Of a DNA stretch of 64,000 nt, positions 1 through 11,316 are shown in pieces; the stretch's first letter is position 1; every line of letters begins with the position of its first letter. This stretch comes from Cristatella mucedo. Its lineage: Eukaryota; Bryozoa; Phylactolaemata; Cristatellidae. The notes beneath the pieces were generated by a model. That model was not told the DNA's origin. It saw only the letters and a list, made by a program, of their open reading frames with translations, and did no database searches. The stretch lies in NCBI GenBank assembly GCA_009760855.2, contig WPIO01000116.1, positions 1 through 64,000 of the forward strand, read 5' to 3'. Made by a program: the position numbers and the translations under genes.

Positions 1-275
1 AAGCACATCAAGAACGAATCACAGGGACCCACAAAATGCTGTCCTAAATAGTTGTTGTCTTTAGGTTCCTTTTAAATGTGGTGAGGTCAGGGGATGTTCT
101 GACGCAGGTCCGGAGGGACTTCCAGGCTTTGGGAGCATATGAACTAAATGCACGGTCTCCAAAAGATTTAAGGTTTGTACGAGGTATTTCTAGACTGTTT
201 GGATTCCGAAATGCGGGTGGTACGATGCTTGGCCTGATGGGGTAGTATATCTGACAGATAGGCTGGAGCCAAAGA
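1..275 (-). mobile_element. LINE-A 3' fragment
   Basis: The minus strand encodes the degraded C-terminal end of the LINE-A ORF2 protein (motifs like GDRAFSSYAPKAW and TSPDLTTFKRNLK). It runs off the left edge of the window. It has in-frame damage and no intact ORF. Confidence 0.85.
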
Positions 276-284
276 ATGAATCTT

Positions 285-430
285 AGAACCAGAATCATGT
301 TAACATTCCCAGATGACGGCATCAGGGCGGAAAGATTGGCTCGGCTTTCGCTTTCAATTGCATCATTGCTAGGATTGATTGCTGTCAGCTCTCTGTGGTC
401 CGTGTTACATGCAAACGTGGCTCGGACTTT
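285..430 (+). repeat. Dispersed repeat D, copy 1
   Basis: About 140 bp that recurs in reverse orientation near 28130-28275. Both copies could encode a similar peptide (RLARLSxSIxSLL), but neither has an ORF context I recognise. The family is unknown. Positions 431-574, which follow, show nothing recognisable. Confidence 0.6.
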
Positions 431-574
431 GAGACATGGCTATTCTTGTGCAACCGTCGCCTTCAGCTCAGAATTTGAACCGCTCTTTAAGACTATTCTT
501 AAGTTTGAGAATTTCACTAGGAAGACGTCTTTAACAGTTCACCATCTTACATTAGAGACAGTCTTCTAGGGTGT

Positions 575-690
575 CTTGCAAACAATTTTTTACTAGTTCC
601 CTGAATAGTCCAGGCTGGATAATTGTTGTTTCATTTTGGCTGGGTTACAGAAGCAAATCATTTGCTACTGCTGCCAGCGATGAATATGGT
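575..690 (+). mobile_element. LINE-C-like fragment
   Basis: A weak match, in opposite orientation, to the LINE-C segment around 36650-36770 (shared words such as TTGTTGTTTCATTTTGGCTG). The stretch after it, to about 880, is unassigned. Confidence 0.45.
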
Positions 691-879
691 TTGGAAACTA
701 GTAAACTTATTCCTATAGGTTCGGTCACTGTCCCTCTTGTTGATGGAGCTTAAACGCTTAGCAGTGGATTACGGCAAAGAGACTAACGTTCTTACTCAGA
801 CCCCAAAAGCTTGGCTTTCTTCATACGTCATTGAACTGCCACACCTATTTCAGACTCATCGGTTCTGCTCAATTTATCT

Positions 880-2092
880 GCATCTTTTGAAGCTATAGAT
901 CAGCAAGTTCCTCTTGAGTGCCTCTCATCTCGCCTGGGCATCACTGGCACTGCTCCGCAATGGTTTTAAGTCCTATCTCAGCGAGTTACTACCGAGTATA
1001 CATTTGAATGGAATAAGATCATCCGAGGAAGCTCTGAAATATGAAGTCCCTCAGAGATCTGTGTTTGGTCTTGTTCTTTTGATGGCCTATACTCTCCCTC
1101 TAGCCGATGTGATTGCCAAGCACAAAAACTAGGCTTTCACTTCTAACAAGATGACTTTGGTTTGTGCCTTGGCTTTGCCCCCTCCCAGCCCTCCTGCATG
1201 TCGGATTCTCGTAAGTTCCTTTGTGCATGTATTGGCGGCCCCCACCGATGGATGGCAGCGAACTTTCCTAAATTTAATAATGATACAACAAAACTTACTA
1301 GTTAAGGGAAAGTCTTGAGAGATTCAGAAACTAGAAAGGTTAACGCTCACAATCGTCTCCACCACCATGTATCGTGTTAAATCGGCTTGAATTGACTTCT
1401 TGCTTTGACTTGTGTAACTAACGACTTGCTGGTCTACCAGCCTATGCACACAGGCGTGTATTGCTAGTGCGAAACTCGGCAGGTAGGCTTCCCTGTCGTG
1501 AGCGTCGCAGTTGCCGCATCTCACCAGCTCTCGCCGACCTTCACTTGCTTCATTCAAGCATCGCATCGACTTTAAGGTTTTGTCACTCACTTTTAGGTTC
1601 CTTTATTCTTTAGTTCCTGCCTACCTATCAGATCTACTCCCCTACCAGGCTAAGCATCGTACCACCTGCTTTTCGGAGACTAATCTGTTACATCTACCTT
1701 AATCAAAGCACACATATTTTAGAGAGCTTGCCTTTTGCTCGTATGCCCACAAAACCTGGAACTTACTCCCGACCAGCATTACAACATTTCCTGACTTCTA
1801 TACACTAAAATAAAAACTAAGAACGCAAATATTTATAACAGCATTTAGTCGATCCTTATGATTAGTATTGTATGTGCTTATCCGAGTTGATAATGCAAGC
1901 TGCCACTGACCATACTTTCATGCTGACCTGGTGCTTGTCACCTCAAAAAATGGTATTCTTGTTGTTTATCGAGCATGCAACGACTAACTATTCGATCGTG
2001 CATTCTTTGTAGCACATGTAAAGTGCCTATAAAGATATTGAGTTCTCTAAGGGCGCTATATACAACGTATTATTACTATTATACTATTAAAA
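880..2092 (+). mobile_element. LINE-A 3' part, degraded
   Basis: Broken reading frames follow the LINE-A reverse transcriptase and C-terminal region: CLSSRLGITGTA, then the YxADD region lost to mutation, then LPYQAKHRTTCFSE. The 3' UTR follows, with the remnant of the terminal hairpin and an (ATT)-rich tail near 2070. Many stops and frameshifts. Confidence 0.8.
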
Positions 2093-2104
2093 TTTCATCA
2101 AAGT

Positions 2105-2788
2105 CAGGGTCAGCATGCAAATGTGGTTAGTGGCAGCATGTACAGTGTCAGCACGCATAAGCACGTGAAGGATGAATCACAGGGACCCACTAGATGCTGT
2201 CCTATATAGGTGTGTTTTTAGGTTCCTTTTAAATGTGATCAGGTCAGGAGATGTTCTGACGCAGATCGGGAAGGAGTTCCAGGCTTTGGGAGCATACGAA
2301 CTAAATGCACGGTCTCCAAAGGATTTGAGGTTTGTACGAGGTATTTCTAGACTGTTGGATTCCGAAATGTGGGTGGTACGATGCTTGGCCTGATAGGGGA
2401 GTATGTCGGAGAGATAGGCTGGAGCCATAGAATGAAGGGACCTAAAAGTGAGCGACAAAACCTTGAAGTCAATCCGTTGCTTGACTGTTACCCAGTGGAG
2501 GTCGGCGAGTTTTGCACTAGCTGCAATCGCCTGATCGCACATGCTGATAGGCCAGTAAGCAGTGAGTTGCAGAAGTCGAGACGAGATGTCACAAATGCAC
2601 GGACCAGCTTAGACGTGGTATCCTTTTTAAACAAGCCGGAATTTTAGCAATATTATGAAGCTGAAAATAGGCAGATTTGACCGTGGAGTGAATATGGTCG
2701 TCTAACGAGAGGTCGCTTTGGAATGTGACACCTAGATTTCGAGCTGATTTGACAGGAGATATGCTGGCAGAGCCAATTTTTGCGATTG
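2105..2788 (-). mobile_element. LINE-A 3' fragment
   Basis: The minus strand carries the C-terminal LINE-A ORF2 region (LADLHWVTVKQRIDFKVLSLTF, GDRAFSSYAPKAWNS) and part of the 3' UTR. It stops exactly where lectin unit 1 begins (about 2788), so it marks the left edge of the inverted duplication. Confidence 0.85.
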
Positions 2789-3677
2789 TGACATTATGGC
2801 TTGGACGCTCAGCATGTCTACCGATTTTCTCAGCTGTCAGGAAAGCTGCATAGTCTGGTTATTCTCTATTAATCATGGGTCGTTATTCGTAGCGAAGCCT
2901 TCAGCTTGATTCAGCCTCCAATTGGCTATAGATAGTACCGCTCGGTGCCTTGGAGTCGCAGCCAATAGGGCATAGGCTTTGGAAAGCCTTTTGATGGACA
3001 TTTTTTCGTGGTTCTTAAGAAGTCCTTAACGGAAGCTACGCAGTTTCACGCTCGCTGTAAGCCATGGGCCACCTTTACAAAATTGCTTGGTATAACTTCT
3101 TGGTTCGTACGATCTCGAATTTTTGACAGCAGGAATAACGAAAATTGTTCGCGGAATTTGACGACTGTTTTCCTCCTTATAAGAATTGACTGGGAAATGC
3201 ATTCTAAATAGAGTCGTCTGCCTTTTTTCTGTCACTCATTTGAACCACTGCGAGGGATTCTTGCTAAGTCAGTTAAGGTTTCTCGAAGACATTGGCTGCA
3301 ACATTTGAACGATTAAATGACGCCACCACAGGCATACCGTTTTTGGATCAATTGTGTTTGATTATTCTTTGTTGATGAATCCTATGTAGGAAGTGTAAAG
3401 TGTATGGAAAGACATCGAGTCCTCTGAGGGCGCAATGTCAAATGCATCACCATTATTATCTCGACTGTAATCACCTGAAAGAGTCACTCAAGGCAAGCAC
3501 ACTGTCGGGATTTTGCCTCTTACCCGTCCCCATTAAGTCATCATTTTTTAATCGTAGCGGAGATACTAATGTTGCATGCTTGTTTATAGGAAGTAAAGTC
3601 GATTATATTCACGCACAAGAAATTTTATTTAAAGTCGACACTTTATAATGTCTTCATAAATTGATTCTGGGACGATT

Positions 3678-3904
3678 TTAACGGCAAGACTCACAAATCG
3701 ACGAGAACCCATTAGTACAGATTTTGTTGTTCCACAAGTAATCGCGGCCCGGATCGAGAATCGTGCAGTAGAAGTTGTTGTCTCCGCTGGGTTCACCAGG
3801 AGCCCATGATGAGTAGTGCAAGTCCTTGAAACCGCAACTCCAGTACCAGATATAGGGGTAGCTGATAGCATGGAGTCCTATCCAAAAGAACTTTCCATTG
3901 AGTT
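3678..3904 (-). pseudogene. C-type lectin terminal exon, unit 1
   Basis: This exon encodes the C-terminal two thirds of a C-type lectin-like domain. The minus-strand acceptor is ...TTTATTATAG at 3905 and upward, and the exon enters in phase 1 (G|AA). After the split Glu come 74 codons and TAA at 3678-3680. Visible CTLD hallmarks are the WIGL motif, a GEPS in place of the EPN/QPD calcium-site triplet, cysteines in FYCTILD, NKIC and SSICES, and WNN where WND is usual. The exon itself is open. I call it a pseudogene because its upstream partner exon (5076-5214) has a 2-bp deletion relative to units 2 and 3. It could still work if a different upstream exon were spliced in. Confidence 0.75.
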
Positions 3905-3995
3905 CTATAATAAAACAAAGAAACTACGTTGTAGGACGCTGTCAGTAATCGAGACAGAATTGATGCTAAAAATCAAAACGATGCATCTGAACATC

Positions 3996-4074
3996 GGTAT
4001 GCAAAACGTTCCAGCCTCACACTCAGAAATTCCGAAATATTTCGTGGGTGTGAGGCTGGAAGGTTTCGCATACC
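3996..4074. repeat. 79-bp palindrome, unit 1
   Basis: Left arm 3996-4022 and right arm 4048-4074 are complementary at 25 of 27 positions (GGTATGC...TTCCAGCC against its complement), and the short loop is itself partly self-complementary. It lies in the lectin intron at the 3' end of a LINE-C scrap. Unit 2 has the same structure at 16388-16466. Confidence 0.9.
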
Positions 4075-4465
4075 GAAATGAAGTCTATACGGCTTTCGGT
4101 CCATTTTCTATAGCCTACAGACTTCATCTTCCGCAACACAGAGAAATCTAGAAGCATAGCTAAGTCAGGAGAGCAGTTGTGGTAATGAGTAACAAGGAAG
4201 TAGCAACTCAGGACTGCTGGAAAGGATGTTCCATAGTCGGCAGCGAGTCTTTAGCAGCAGAGTAGTCGTCGTTTTGTTACGATTGTAGCTGTGAGCTCCA
4301 CAATCTCGGACCGGTGGAGGAAAAGGTAGTAGGTTATGCAGTTGAAAGTAGGCGGAATTAATTTTGGATATGATAGGGTCGTTTAAGAGAGTGTCACTTA
4401 AAAACAGGACACCTAGATTTCTTTGCAGGTTGGACAGGACTTCAGATGGCAGAGTTTTTAAAGAT
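4075..4465 (-). mobile_element. LINE-C plus LINE-A scraps in lectin intron, unit 1
   Basis: 4075-4330 matches the LINE-C 3' coding/UTR region in the same orientation as the copy at 37.3 kb. 4340-4465 matches LINE-A between its RT and C-terminal domain. The same composite occurs in units 2 (about 16010-16385) and 3 (about 32650-33070), so it predates the duplications. Confidence 0.75.
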
Positions 4466-5075
4466 CAGAAGAAGAAAATTTTGCACAGCTTGACTAGATA
4501 AACTGAATGTCTTACTCGTCGCATTGAATGTTTTAGTTCAAGACTCAACTGAAGTTAGCGTACCTCGATTACGGCAGTAAGTCTTAGAAAAACACTTTGC
4601 CGATCAACGTGAAGCATGTACATACAATGACATATTCTCAGGGTTTTCTTCAATGCGTGGCTTCAATAACCATCAAAGGCAGCCTCGAGTTAATGTAATT
4701 CATTGGAAGCTATCACAATAAGTAGTTCAAAGTAGTTCAAACGTATGAGTGCAAAGTTCAACTGAAGTCAGCCTATCTTGATTACGGCTGTATTTCTTTA
4801 GAAAAAACACTTTGCAGAGCAGTGTGATGCGATAACTATAATTACAAGCTTGCGAGGTTCTTGAAAGAAGTAATTGAGAGCTATCACAGTAACCTGTAAG
4901 GAATGAAGCCAGGATGAATAAAGCAGAAAAGTATCCATTTTGAAACCATTAAAACCATTTTGAACTGCGACCAAAACGAGTGCTGAATTGGAACGGTGAG
5001 AGGCTCGGGGGCTCACATGCTGAGCAGACTGGCACTAGCACGAGCATGGTAAATAGCAGACGAGGCATTATTTAC

Positions 5076-5214
5076 CTCGGGTACCTTTGATGCGCTCCTT
5101 GAGATAGTTCTGCTCTGCCTGATTGTCAACCTTCGCCAACTTCATGCCAATAGAGCGACAGTAACCTTCAGCCTTTTCCCAACTCAAGGTTTCTTTCACA
5201 AACACAACGTGTGC
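5076..5214 (-). pseudogene. C-type lectin upstream CTLD exon, unit 1, frameshifted
   Basis: It encodes the first helix region of a CTLD (motif SWEKAEGYCRSIGMKLAKVDNQ, with the canonical W..A...C pattern), flanked by a TTCAG acceptor and a GTAAAT donor on the minus strand. The equivalent exons in units 2 and 3 are 141 bp, phase 1 on both sides. This one is 139 bp, because two bases are missing near its 5' end (GTTGTG against GTTATCTG). Splicing in the family frame would therefore destroy the reading frame. Confidence 0.75.
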
Positions 5215-5454
5215 CTGAACGTCAAACGATAACGGTGTCATGGAATACTAGTTAAGGTTTTCGTGTGCCACAAATAGCGGCAAAATTAACTTCAACTTGA
5301 TAAAATTGTAACGTCGCATGAGCGTTCGATCTTGCTAGCCCCTTACGTTTATTAACTTTTAAGCCAGGTTGATATATCACTATGGTCACTACAACAACAA
5401 GAAAAAGTCACGAAAGCTGTCAGCTGTGAACATAGAACAGTCGCCTGTGCAATT

Positions 5455-5545
5455 TATAATAATAATAATAATAATTCACTTGATAAAGCGCCCTCAGAAA
5501 AGTTAATCTCTCTCTAGGCGCTTTACATTTGCTGTAAAGTGAAAA
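5455..5545 (-). mobile_element. LINE-A tail-only insertion
   Basis: About 90 bp comprising just the LINE-A terminal hairpin and (ATT)n tail. It interrupts a sequence that is continuous in unit 2 (near 15150), so it inserted after the duplication. Confidence 0.85.
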
Positions 5546-6304
5546 GCCATAGTAATATGAGGAAACGACGAATCGTCACTAATGTACAATTTACGATTCA
5601 CAGAATTAATTTCGGCCCAAGCTTTGACTGACAGCTAAAAGCGCTTTCGTCTGGCCACTGCATCGCCTTACTTTGCTCTCCACCTGTAGTCTATGTATAT
5701 CCCCTTGAGATTTTACTCAAGACCGTCTCGGGTACAACAATTGACCGGGGAGAGTACTTGACTAGAATTTTTCCACTTGATATACAACTCTCCTTAACAC
5801 AGGGAGACTGGAAGATCGTGAGACAAGTCAATGAAATCATGCCTCCAGTGAAGGCTTATTCAAAGCTTGTTGTGATGCACAGGCTGCAGTCCTGACAGTA
5901 ATTGTTCCATGATACTAATTGCTATTGCCCTTCAGTTCGCATCCGAAATCTATTGATTAAAGTTTCTATTCTCGCACCAACATCATTCCTATGCCGTTTT
6001 CAAGGCGTACTGACGCTGCAGAACATTTGAGCCGAGACGTCCAGAGCGCTCACGTATCAAAGTGATTTTAGTGGCATTTAATCGGAGTAAAGTCAAAGCT
6101 TAGGCTTTTCAAAGGCTAATTCGACATTAACGGTATTCATTAAATAAGCTTCATCCTTTGTAGAGTGGCCTTCACCTTAACCGGCAGTGGGAGACTATGG
6201 ATCGTGGCTCTCAGAAGTGAAGTGAAAATGAAATGAAAGAACTCTGTCAATATGCTAACACATAGAGCTACAGTTAGATGGCAAGGGCTCACCCTGTAAA
6301 CTAA

Positions 6305-6482
6305 GATAAAAGTACTACTAGATAATTTAATAGCATCTTTGTCGTTGATACAGAAGAGCCTGTACGGCCATCGCCACAATTGCAGCAGCGATAAAGAATC
6401 ACCTACCTGTGGCTTCGAACCAACAACCTCGGGACCAAGGTCGTGAAATACAACTGCCTTACCTAGTGTGCCATCACGGCTC
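6305..6482 (-). mobile_element. tRNA-derived SINE (family G), unit 1
   Basis: Read on the minus strand it has a box-A-like TGGCACACTAGG and a box B GGTTCGAAGCC (complement of 6411-6421), then the shared SINE body ending near an AAATTATC-type end. It is the same family as 62822-62998, 42160-42333, 53092-53215 and 14288-14386. Confidence 0.8.
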
Positions 6483-7489
6483 ACCAGTCTAACCATTACC
6501 TGACCTTTATCTGTATTTTCAAGTTCAGCCTTCCCCATCTTAGCCTAGCCCTCAGCCCTGTTGTAACCACTTGCCTTTACTCATAGGCGGATGAGAGACC
6601 CATTGACATATCTTCACCGATATGGCTACCCCTCTGAAACCCATAAGCGTGCATTGAAAATAGCTAAAATCATTTTCTTGTTGGGTAACAGCGTTGCTAA
6701 GCACGAACGCACAAGCTAATAGTTATAGCCAAGCTAGTGGGAGCTGAACCTTGAAAGTCTTGATACTCCACATTGGTGAAGCAAGCTTCAGTCCAGCGAG
6801 GCCTCACCATAATACATGAACAAAAATCTCGCACCGTCCAGTCGGTCGTCCCACAGATAAAAAACGGTGCTCAAACAGACATGCTTACATACAATTACCA
6901 CCAAAAGTACCCTCGAAAAATTCGTTAATGACATCTGTCTTGAAAGTTCTACATTTCGACATTCATTGCTCAAGGCCTGACCTCTCAATCGTCTGAAGCA
7001 GATGCCATACTCAGCGGCTCAGTCTACCGATCGCAGCATTCGAGAAAGTCAATAGCTGCAATGACCTTGCATGACCTTATAAGTCGTAGCTGAATAAGTA
7101 CCTCTTTCGGTCAGCCATCATCCCATCATCCCATCGACCCTCTACAATTTCTACATTCTACTTTTACGTATCTGCATGCTCTTGATTATTCTGCCAATGT
7201 TAGTAGCTAAATGTCTTACTAACACAGGGCATAGAGTGCTATCTAGGCTGTGATATCGATTGCAAAGTCTTAGCCGATTACTCCGAGATGAAGTCATCTA
7301 GCTGCTGTAGGCGATTGCCTGGCATTCTGTGCGCTTCGTTCGTGTGATGGTAAACCTGCATGCGTGCACGGTGGCTTCTGGGTGGCATTTGCATTTCCTC
7401 TCACGTTGTACGTTCCACATATAAGTATCTTTGTGACAGTACCTGCAAAGATCTTTTAGGAATAAATCTTCCAAGTCGTCAGCACGAAA

Positions 7490-7715
7490 CCTATGTGTCA
7501 TGTTCAAGAATGACATTTCATCAGACGACCACATCAGCTCCACGATCACGTCTGTCTACTTTCAGCTACATATCATTGCTGAAATTCGGGTTGTTAAGAT
7601 AGGATACCACATCTAAATTGGTCACTGAGCTTGTGTCATCCCGTCTTCACTTCAGTAACTCGCTGCTTGTTGGTCTACCGGCCTGTGCACTCAGGTGCTT
7701 AAAGCATTGCAAACC
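7490..7715 (+). mobile_element. LINE-A fragment at outer end of unit 1
   Basis: It encodes degraded LINE-A sequence around the SLDDHISST...FQLHNIAKIRA region. It is matched in inverted orientation at about 13530-13745, so it lies inside the duplicated segment. Confidence 0.8.
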
Positions 7716-8300
7716 TTTGCTGGCTTCTTTATTTATCATTTATTTTCCCAAACTGCTCGAACGATGCAAATAAAGACTTAAAATGCAGTACTAACGAATT
7801 GTTACCCTTCTTTTGACGGATGTCTAAGTTTTCAATCACAAGTCCGTAGTATTAATTTCACCTACATCAATTAAAGAAGTTCTAACGTTGTACCTACAAT
7901 GTTCCCTATCGCTTAATGACTGTCACATTTTAGTGACTAAAACATATAATTTCTCGCAAAGATGCCGTTTAGCTATTTAGAAGTGAAATATTTCCATTTC
8001 GGTTAGCTCATTCTGTTAACAGTATCGTTATTTTGTATTGAAAATTTATCGGAAGCGGCGAATCACACATGGAAATCAAGCAGGCCGGATTGGCAACCAT
8101 TTACCTTCAGATTCTTCGCCATTGGCTAGATTGCCAGAAGTGAGGCCGTCCTGTGGATCCTCGGCAATTAGATCAGCACTGCCGCTTGGCATCTGCGATG
8201 CAAAACGGTTTTTGGTGTACTTGTGTCAAAGCTCTTCGAAACAGAGATGTACTGCAATTGTAGGTAAAGTTGAATAGCCCTGAATAGACGCTTTACTTAC
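7716..8300. other. Unassigned spacer
   Basis: Fairly AT-rich sequence with no convincing gene, RNA or repeat match elsewhere in the window. Confidence 0.5.
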
Positions 8301-8301
8301 C

Positions 8302-8349
8302 AGTACGACAACCAGACACATAGCAACAATTAGGGCACGTGCCGTCATT
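8302..8349 (-). CDS. Possible secretory leader exon
   Basis: On the minus strand an ATG at 8347-8349 opens a 16-residue hydrophobic leader, MTARALIVAMCLVVVL, followed directly by a textbook donor GTAAGT. About 45 bp upstream lies a TATA-like TTTATATTG (around 8395-8403). A short first exon encoding a signal peptide would suit a secreted lectin, and lectin unit 1 lies downstream on this strand. But the exon ends in phase 0, whereas the CTLD exon at 5214 needs a phase-1 donor, so a further exon would be needed in between. I did not find that exon, and no counterpart is seen beside units 2 and 3. It could be a chance ORF. Confidence 0.4.
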
Positions 8350-8619
8350 CTAGTTCCGTTCGTTGTCTCTGAAATAGATGGACGCATAAATGGAGCAATA
8401 TAAATTACAGTTTGCAAATTCAAATGCGACTGCCGTACCTTATGCAAATTTCGAACGAAGCTGCTGCACCCACGACCACCACTGCCTGTGCTGGCAGGAT
8501 TCAGCTGTGAGTATCTTTTTATTTTAAAAATCATCAATAGGTTTTGAAGAAACATTCCCGGAAAAACTTCGCATCGGTCACCTGTTCTCAAATTTTCAAA
8601 AAACAAGCGATGGTTTTTT

Positions 8620-9225
8620 CCCGGCCATGGCCGGACCCAGCAGATTTTGCAATCGTGGATCCACGAAGAGCTTGCTGGCCTACCAGCAAGTGCGATCAGG
8701 CGATTGCAGCTGGTGCAAAACTCTGCAGCTAGGCTTGTCTGTCGTGAGCTTCGCAGTTGCCACATTGCTCCCCTTTTCGCGGACCTGCACTGGCTACCAG
8801 TCAAGCAACGGATTGACTTTAAGGTTTTGTCGCTCACTTTTAGGTCCCTTCATTCTATGGCACCAGCCTATCTCTAAGATATACTACCCCATCAGGCCAA
8901 GCATCGTACCACCTGCTTTTCGGAATCCAACAGTCTACACATACCTCGTACAAACATTAATTCCTTTGGAGACCGTGCGTTTAGTTCATACGCACCTAAA
9001 GCCTGGAACTCCCTCCCGACCTGCGTCAGAACATCCCCTGACCTGATCACATTTAAAAGGAACCTAAAAACACACCTATATAGGGCAGCATTTAGTGGGT
9101 CCCTGTGATTCGTCCTTGATGTGCTTATGCGTGCTGACACTGTGCATGCTGCCACTAACCACATTTTCATGCTGACCCTGTGCATATCACCCCTAAAAAT
9201 GTTGTTCAACACATTTTAGCGACCA
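8620..9225 (+). mobile_element. LINE-A 3' part
   Basis: C-terminal LINE-A ORF2 sequence (SSAIRRLQLVQNSAARLVCREL, LADLHWLPVKQRIDFKVLSL) in shifting frames, with the start of the 3' UTR. The terminal hairpin and tail are missing. Confidence 0.85.
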
Positions 9226-9439
9226 GTTCATTTCTGTCAAGGGGGTCATTTAAAGCTGGTTGCCTAGCTCAATAATAAAGCACAAACTTATTCCAAAAGT
9301 TCATAATCCCAGTCTCTGTTATCTGACCTCAAATTTTGAAAACTGTGGGCTTATGCAAGATAAAATACGGAGCTGTGTACAACTTACCTTTACTTATATG
9401 CTTCAACAGGCTGCAACTTACACGAGACCTAAATTATGA

Positions 9440-9690
9440 CTTCCCAACTGGCCGGCATTTTAAAGAAACTAAAAATCATCTCTTTCTAAAAGCATCATCT
9501 TCTGGGTTCTCTTTTGTCCTGTTCCTTCTGTAATTACTCTTGATTACCATGTGCACATGAACACTAAACGTATGCTTATTTTTCCATGATGGCATGATGT
9601 GCCATTCCATGATGTGCAGTGTTTAGAAACATAGTAAGTTTTCCGAGGGTGCTACATGCATGTCATAGTTATAATTCTTCTTAGTATTTA
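9440..9690 (+). mobile_element. Diverged LINE 3' end
   Basis: The end of a LINE ORF (GRHFKETKNHLFLKASSSG, like FKRNLKTHLFRTAFSG of LINE-A) followed by a diverged UTR with the GTTTTCCGAGGGTGC hairpin remnant. Clearly older than the LINE-A copies around it. Confidence 0.6.
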
Positions 9691-10071
9691 TATAGCCCAA
9701 GCAGCCTCCTCCCGTATAAAGATGCCTCGAAAAGTCAGCCTATTTTTCACTTCTTAACTACAGTCTCGCCATATAAGGTGCTCAAATTGATTGTACAAGG
9801 AAATATTTGTGATAAATATACTGTGTAACTATTTCTTTATGTTTAATTGCTACGCTAGATAAAAACGCTGCCAGAAAATATTTAAGAAGTCCGAAGCGGG
9901 TCAACGAAAACTTAAAAACCTAATACTCCGACTCATATTGTAATAAACATACGTAGTGACAACTCACGAATTAGTTTTAAAACTTTCCACATTTATTAGA
10001 CTGAGAAATCTCGCACCTTTTAATTTGTGCAGTAGCCAAACGTTGCTGGAAAATATTTAAACAACCAGCCG
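9691..10071. other. Unassigned, with a short local repeat
   Basis: AT-rich. A segment near 9909-9945 (CTTAAAAACCTAAT...) recurs at about 10368-10410, on the far side of the LINE-A piece between them. Nothing else recognised. Confidence 0.5.
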
Positions 10072-10368
10072 TTATAATAATAATAATAATAATGCACTTG
10101 ATAAAGCGCCCTCAGAGAACTTTTACCCTTTCTAGGCGCTTTACATTTACTGCAAAGGGAAAAGCAATGAAATGGTGAGTAATATCACGCTTGATAAACA
10201 AACAACCTGAATAACATGTTTAGGGGTGATATTCACAGGGTCGGCATGCACATGCGGTTAGTGGCAGCAGGCACAGTGTCATCACGCATAAGCCCATCAA
10301 GGACGAATCAGAGAGACCCACTAAATGCTGTCCTAAATAGGTGTTTTTAAGTTCCTTGTAAATTTTAT
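10072..10368 (-). mobile_element. LINE-A 3' UTR fragment
   Basis: (AAT)n, the terminal hairpin (AAAGCGCC...), the UTR and the last ORF2 codons on the minus strand. Flanked by similar 40-bp segments (see 9909-9945 and 10368-10410). Confidence 0.85.
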
Positions 10369-11316
10369 GTCGACGAAAGCTTTAAAAACCTAATAATCAG
10401 ACTCCTGTGAAGTTTGATGGAGTGAACTAAGAGAGGAACTTATGAACTAGTTGTGACGCTTACAACCTCTCTTCTCCAGCCTACCTGAAGTTGATAAAGA
10501 GAATGGGTGTCCTTTTCCGAGCAATAATACTAATTGCTCTGTAGATTAAGAGACAAAGGAGCTGTCCTTCGGGTTATTTAAGGATATTTACTTTTTACTT
10601 CAATTGCATCAGGTTGCAGCTAGTACTTGGGCGGAAATCTCTGGCAAATGTTCCGTTGCTCAATCGAGCGCTGAGTGGCTCTCACTGAACATGAGGTAGC
10701 TGTAGCCATAGTCTGTCAGAGTGAGAAATCTTTTTGGGTAACGATTGATCTACTGGAAGCCACAGCGAATTATTTCAAAAAGGATAGACATGGCTGAATA
10801 TCTTGGATTGGTTTACCACATCAGTAGTTATCATCTAAGGCTACAACGTCTGGAAGTCTTTTTCATAAATTACCCAAAACTGATGATACTCCAGTCTAAC
10901 CTAATAAGAACCGTAGAACTAGTACAATCCTTACCCAGAGAACTGCTGCAAACTGCCCCATAAGTGAAATCGCACTTTAATTGCATTTGGAATATCTCTA
11001 GATGCAACGATAAAAATGATATAAGCGAACCACCACTCCCATTTCTGAAACTGTAGACTTGAGAAAATTCTTTTGGTGCTAACCTAGTGTACCCTTGTAC
11101 AAAGCTTTGGCAGACGGTGAAGGTTAAATTTGTGTGGTTATTATAAATCCACGTGTCCTATATTTCTATAAATTTCCACATAATATAGTTGTATTTTCTA
11201 TAAATATATATGTATATATATATTAATTTACACTATATAATATGTTATGTCTATAGTAGAATATGATATTTATTAAATTATAATTTTCACATATTTCTAT
11301 CCTTCGTTGGAGTCTT
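10369..11316. other. Unassigned AT-rich stretch
   Basis: No gene or RNA recognised. It includes an AT-alternating run at about 11195-11245. Short ORFs here lack any family signature. Confidence 0.5.

Larger units (their letters stand above)
2789..7715 (-). repeat. C-type lectin unit 1 (left arm of inverted duplication)
   Basis: This segment read on the minus strand matches about 13530-17695 read on the plus strand, over flank, exons, intron and shared older repeats. From its 3' end it contains an old LINE-A-like tail (about 3375-3450), the terminal CTLD exon (3678-3904), a 79-bp palindrome (3996-4074), LINE-C and LINE-A scraps in the intron (about 4075-4465), the upstream CTLD exon (5076-5214), 5' flank, a SINE (6305-6482) and a LINE-A scrap (about 7490-7715). 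Private to this arm is the LINE-A tail inserted at about 5455-5545. Confidence 0.85.

Noticed and set aside
7298-7549. 83-codon minus-strand ORF (and 13721-13915), similar in both arms
   Set aside because: The peptide similarity comes from the inverted duplication. It starts inside a LINE-A scrap and has no known domain.
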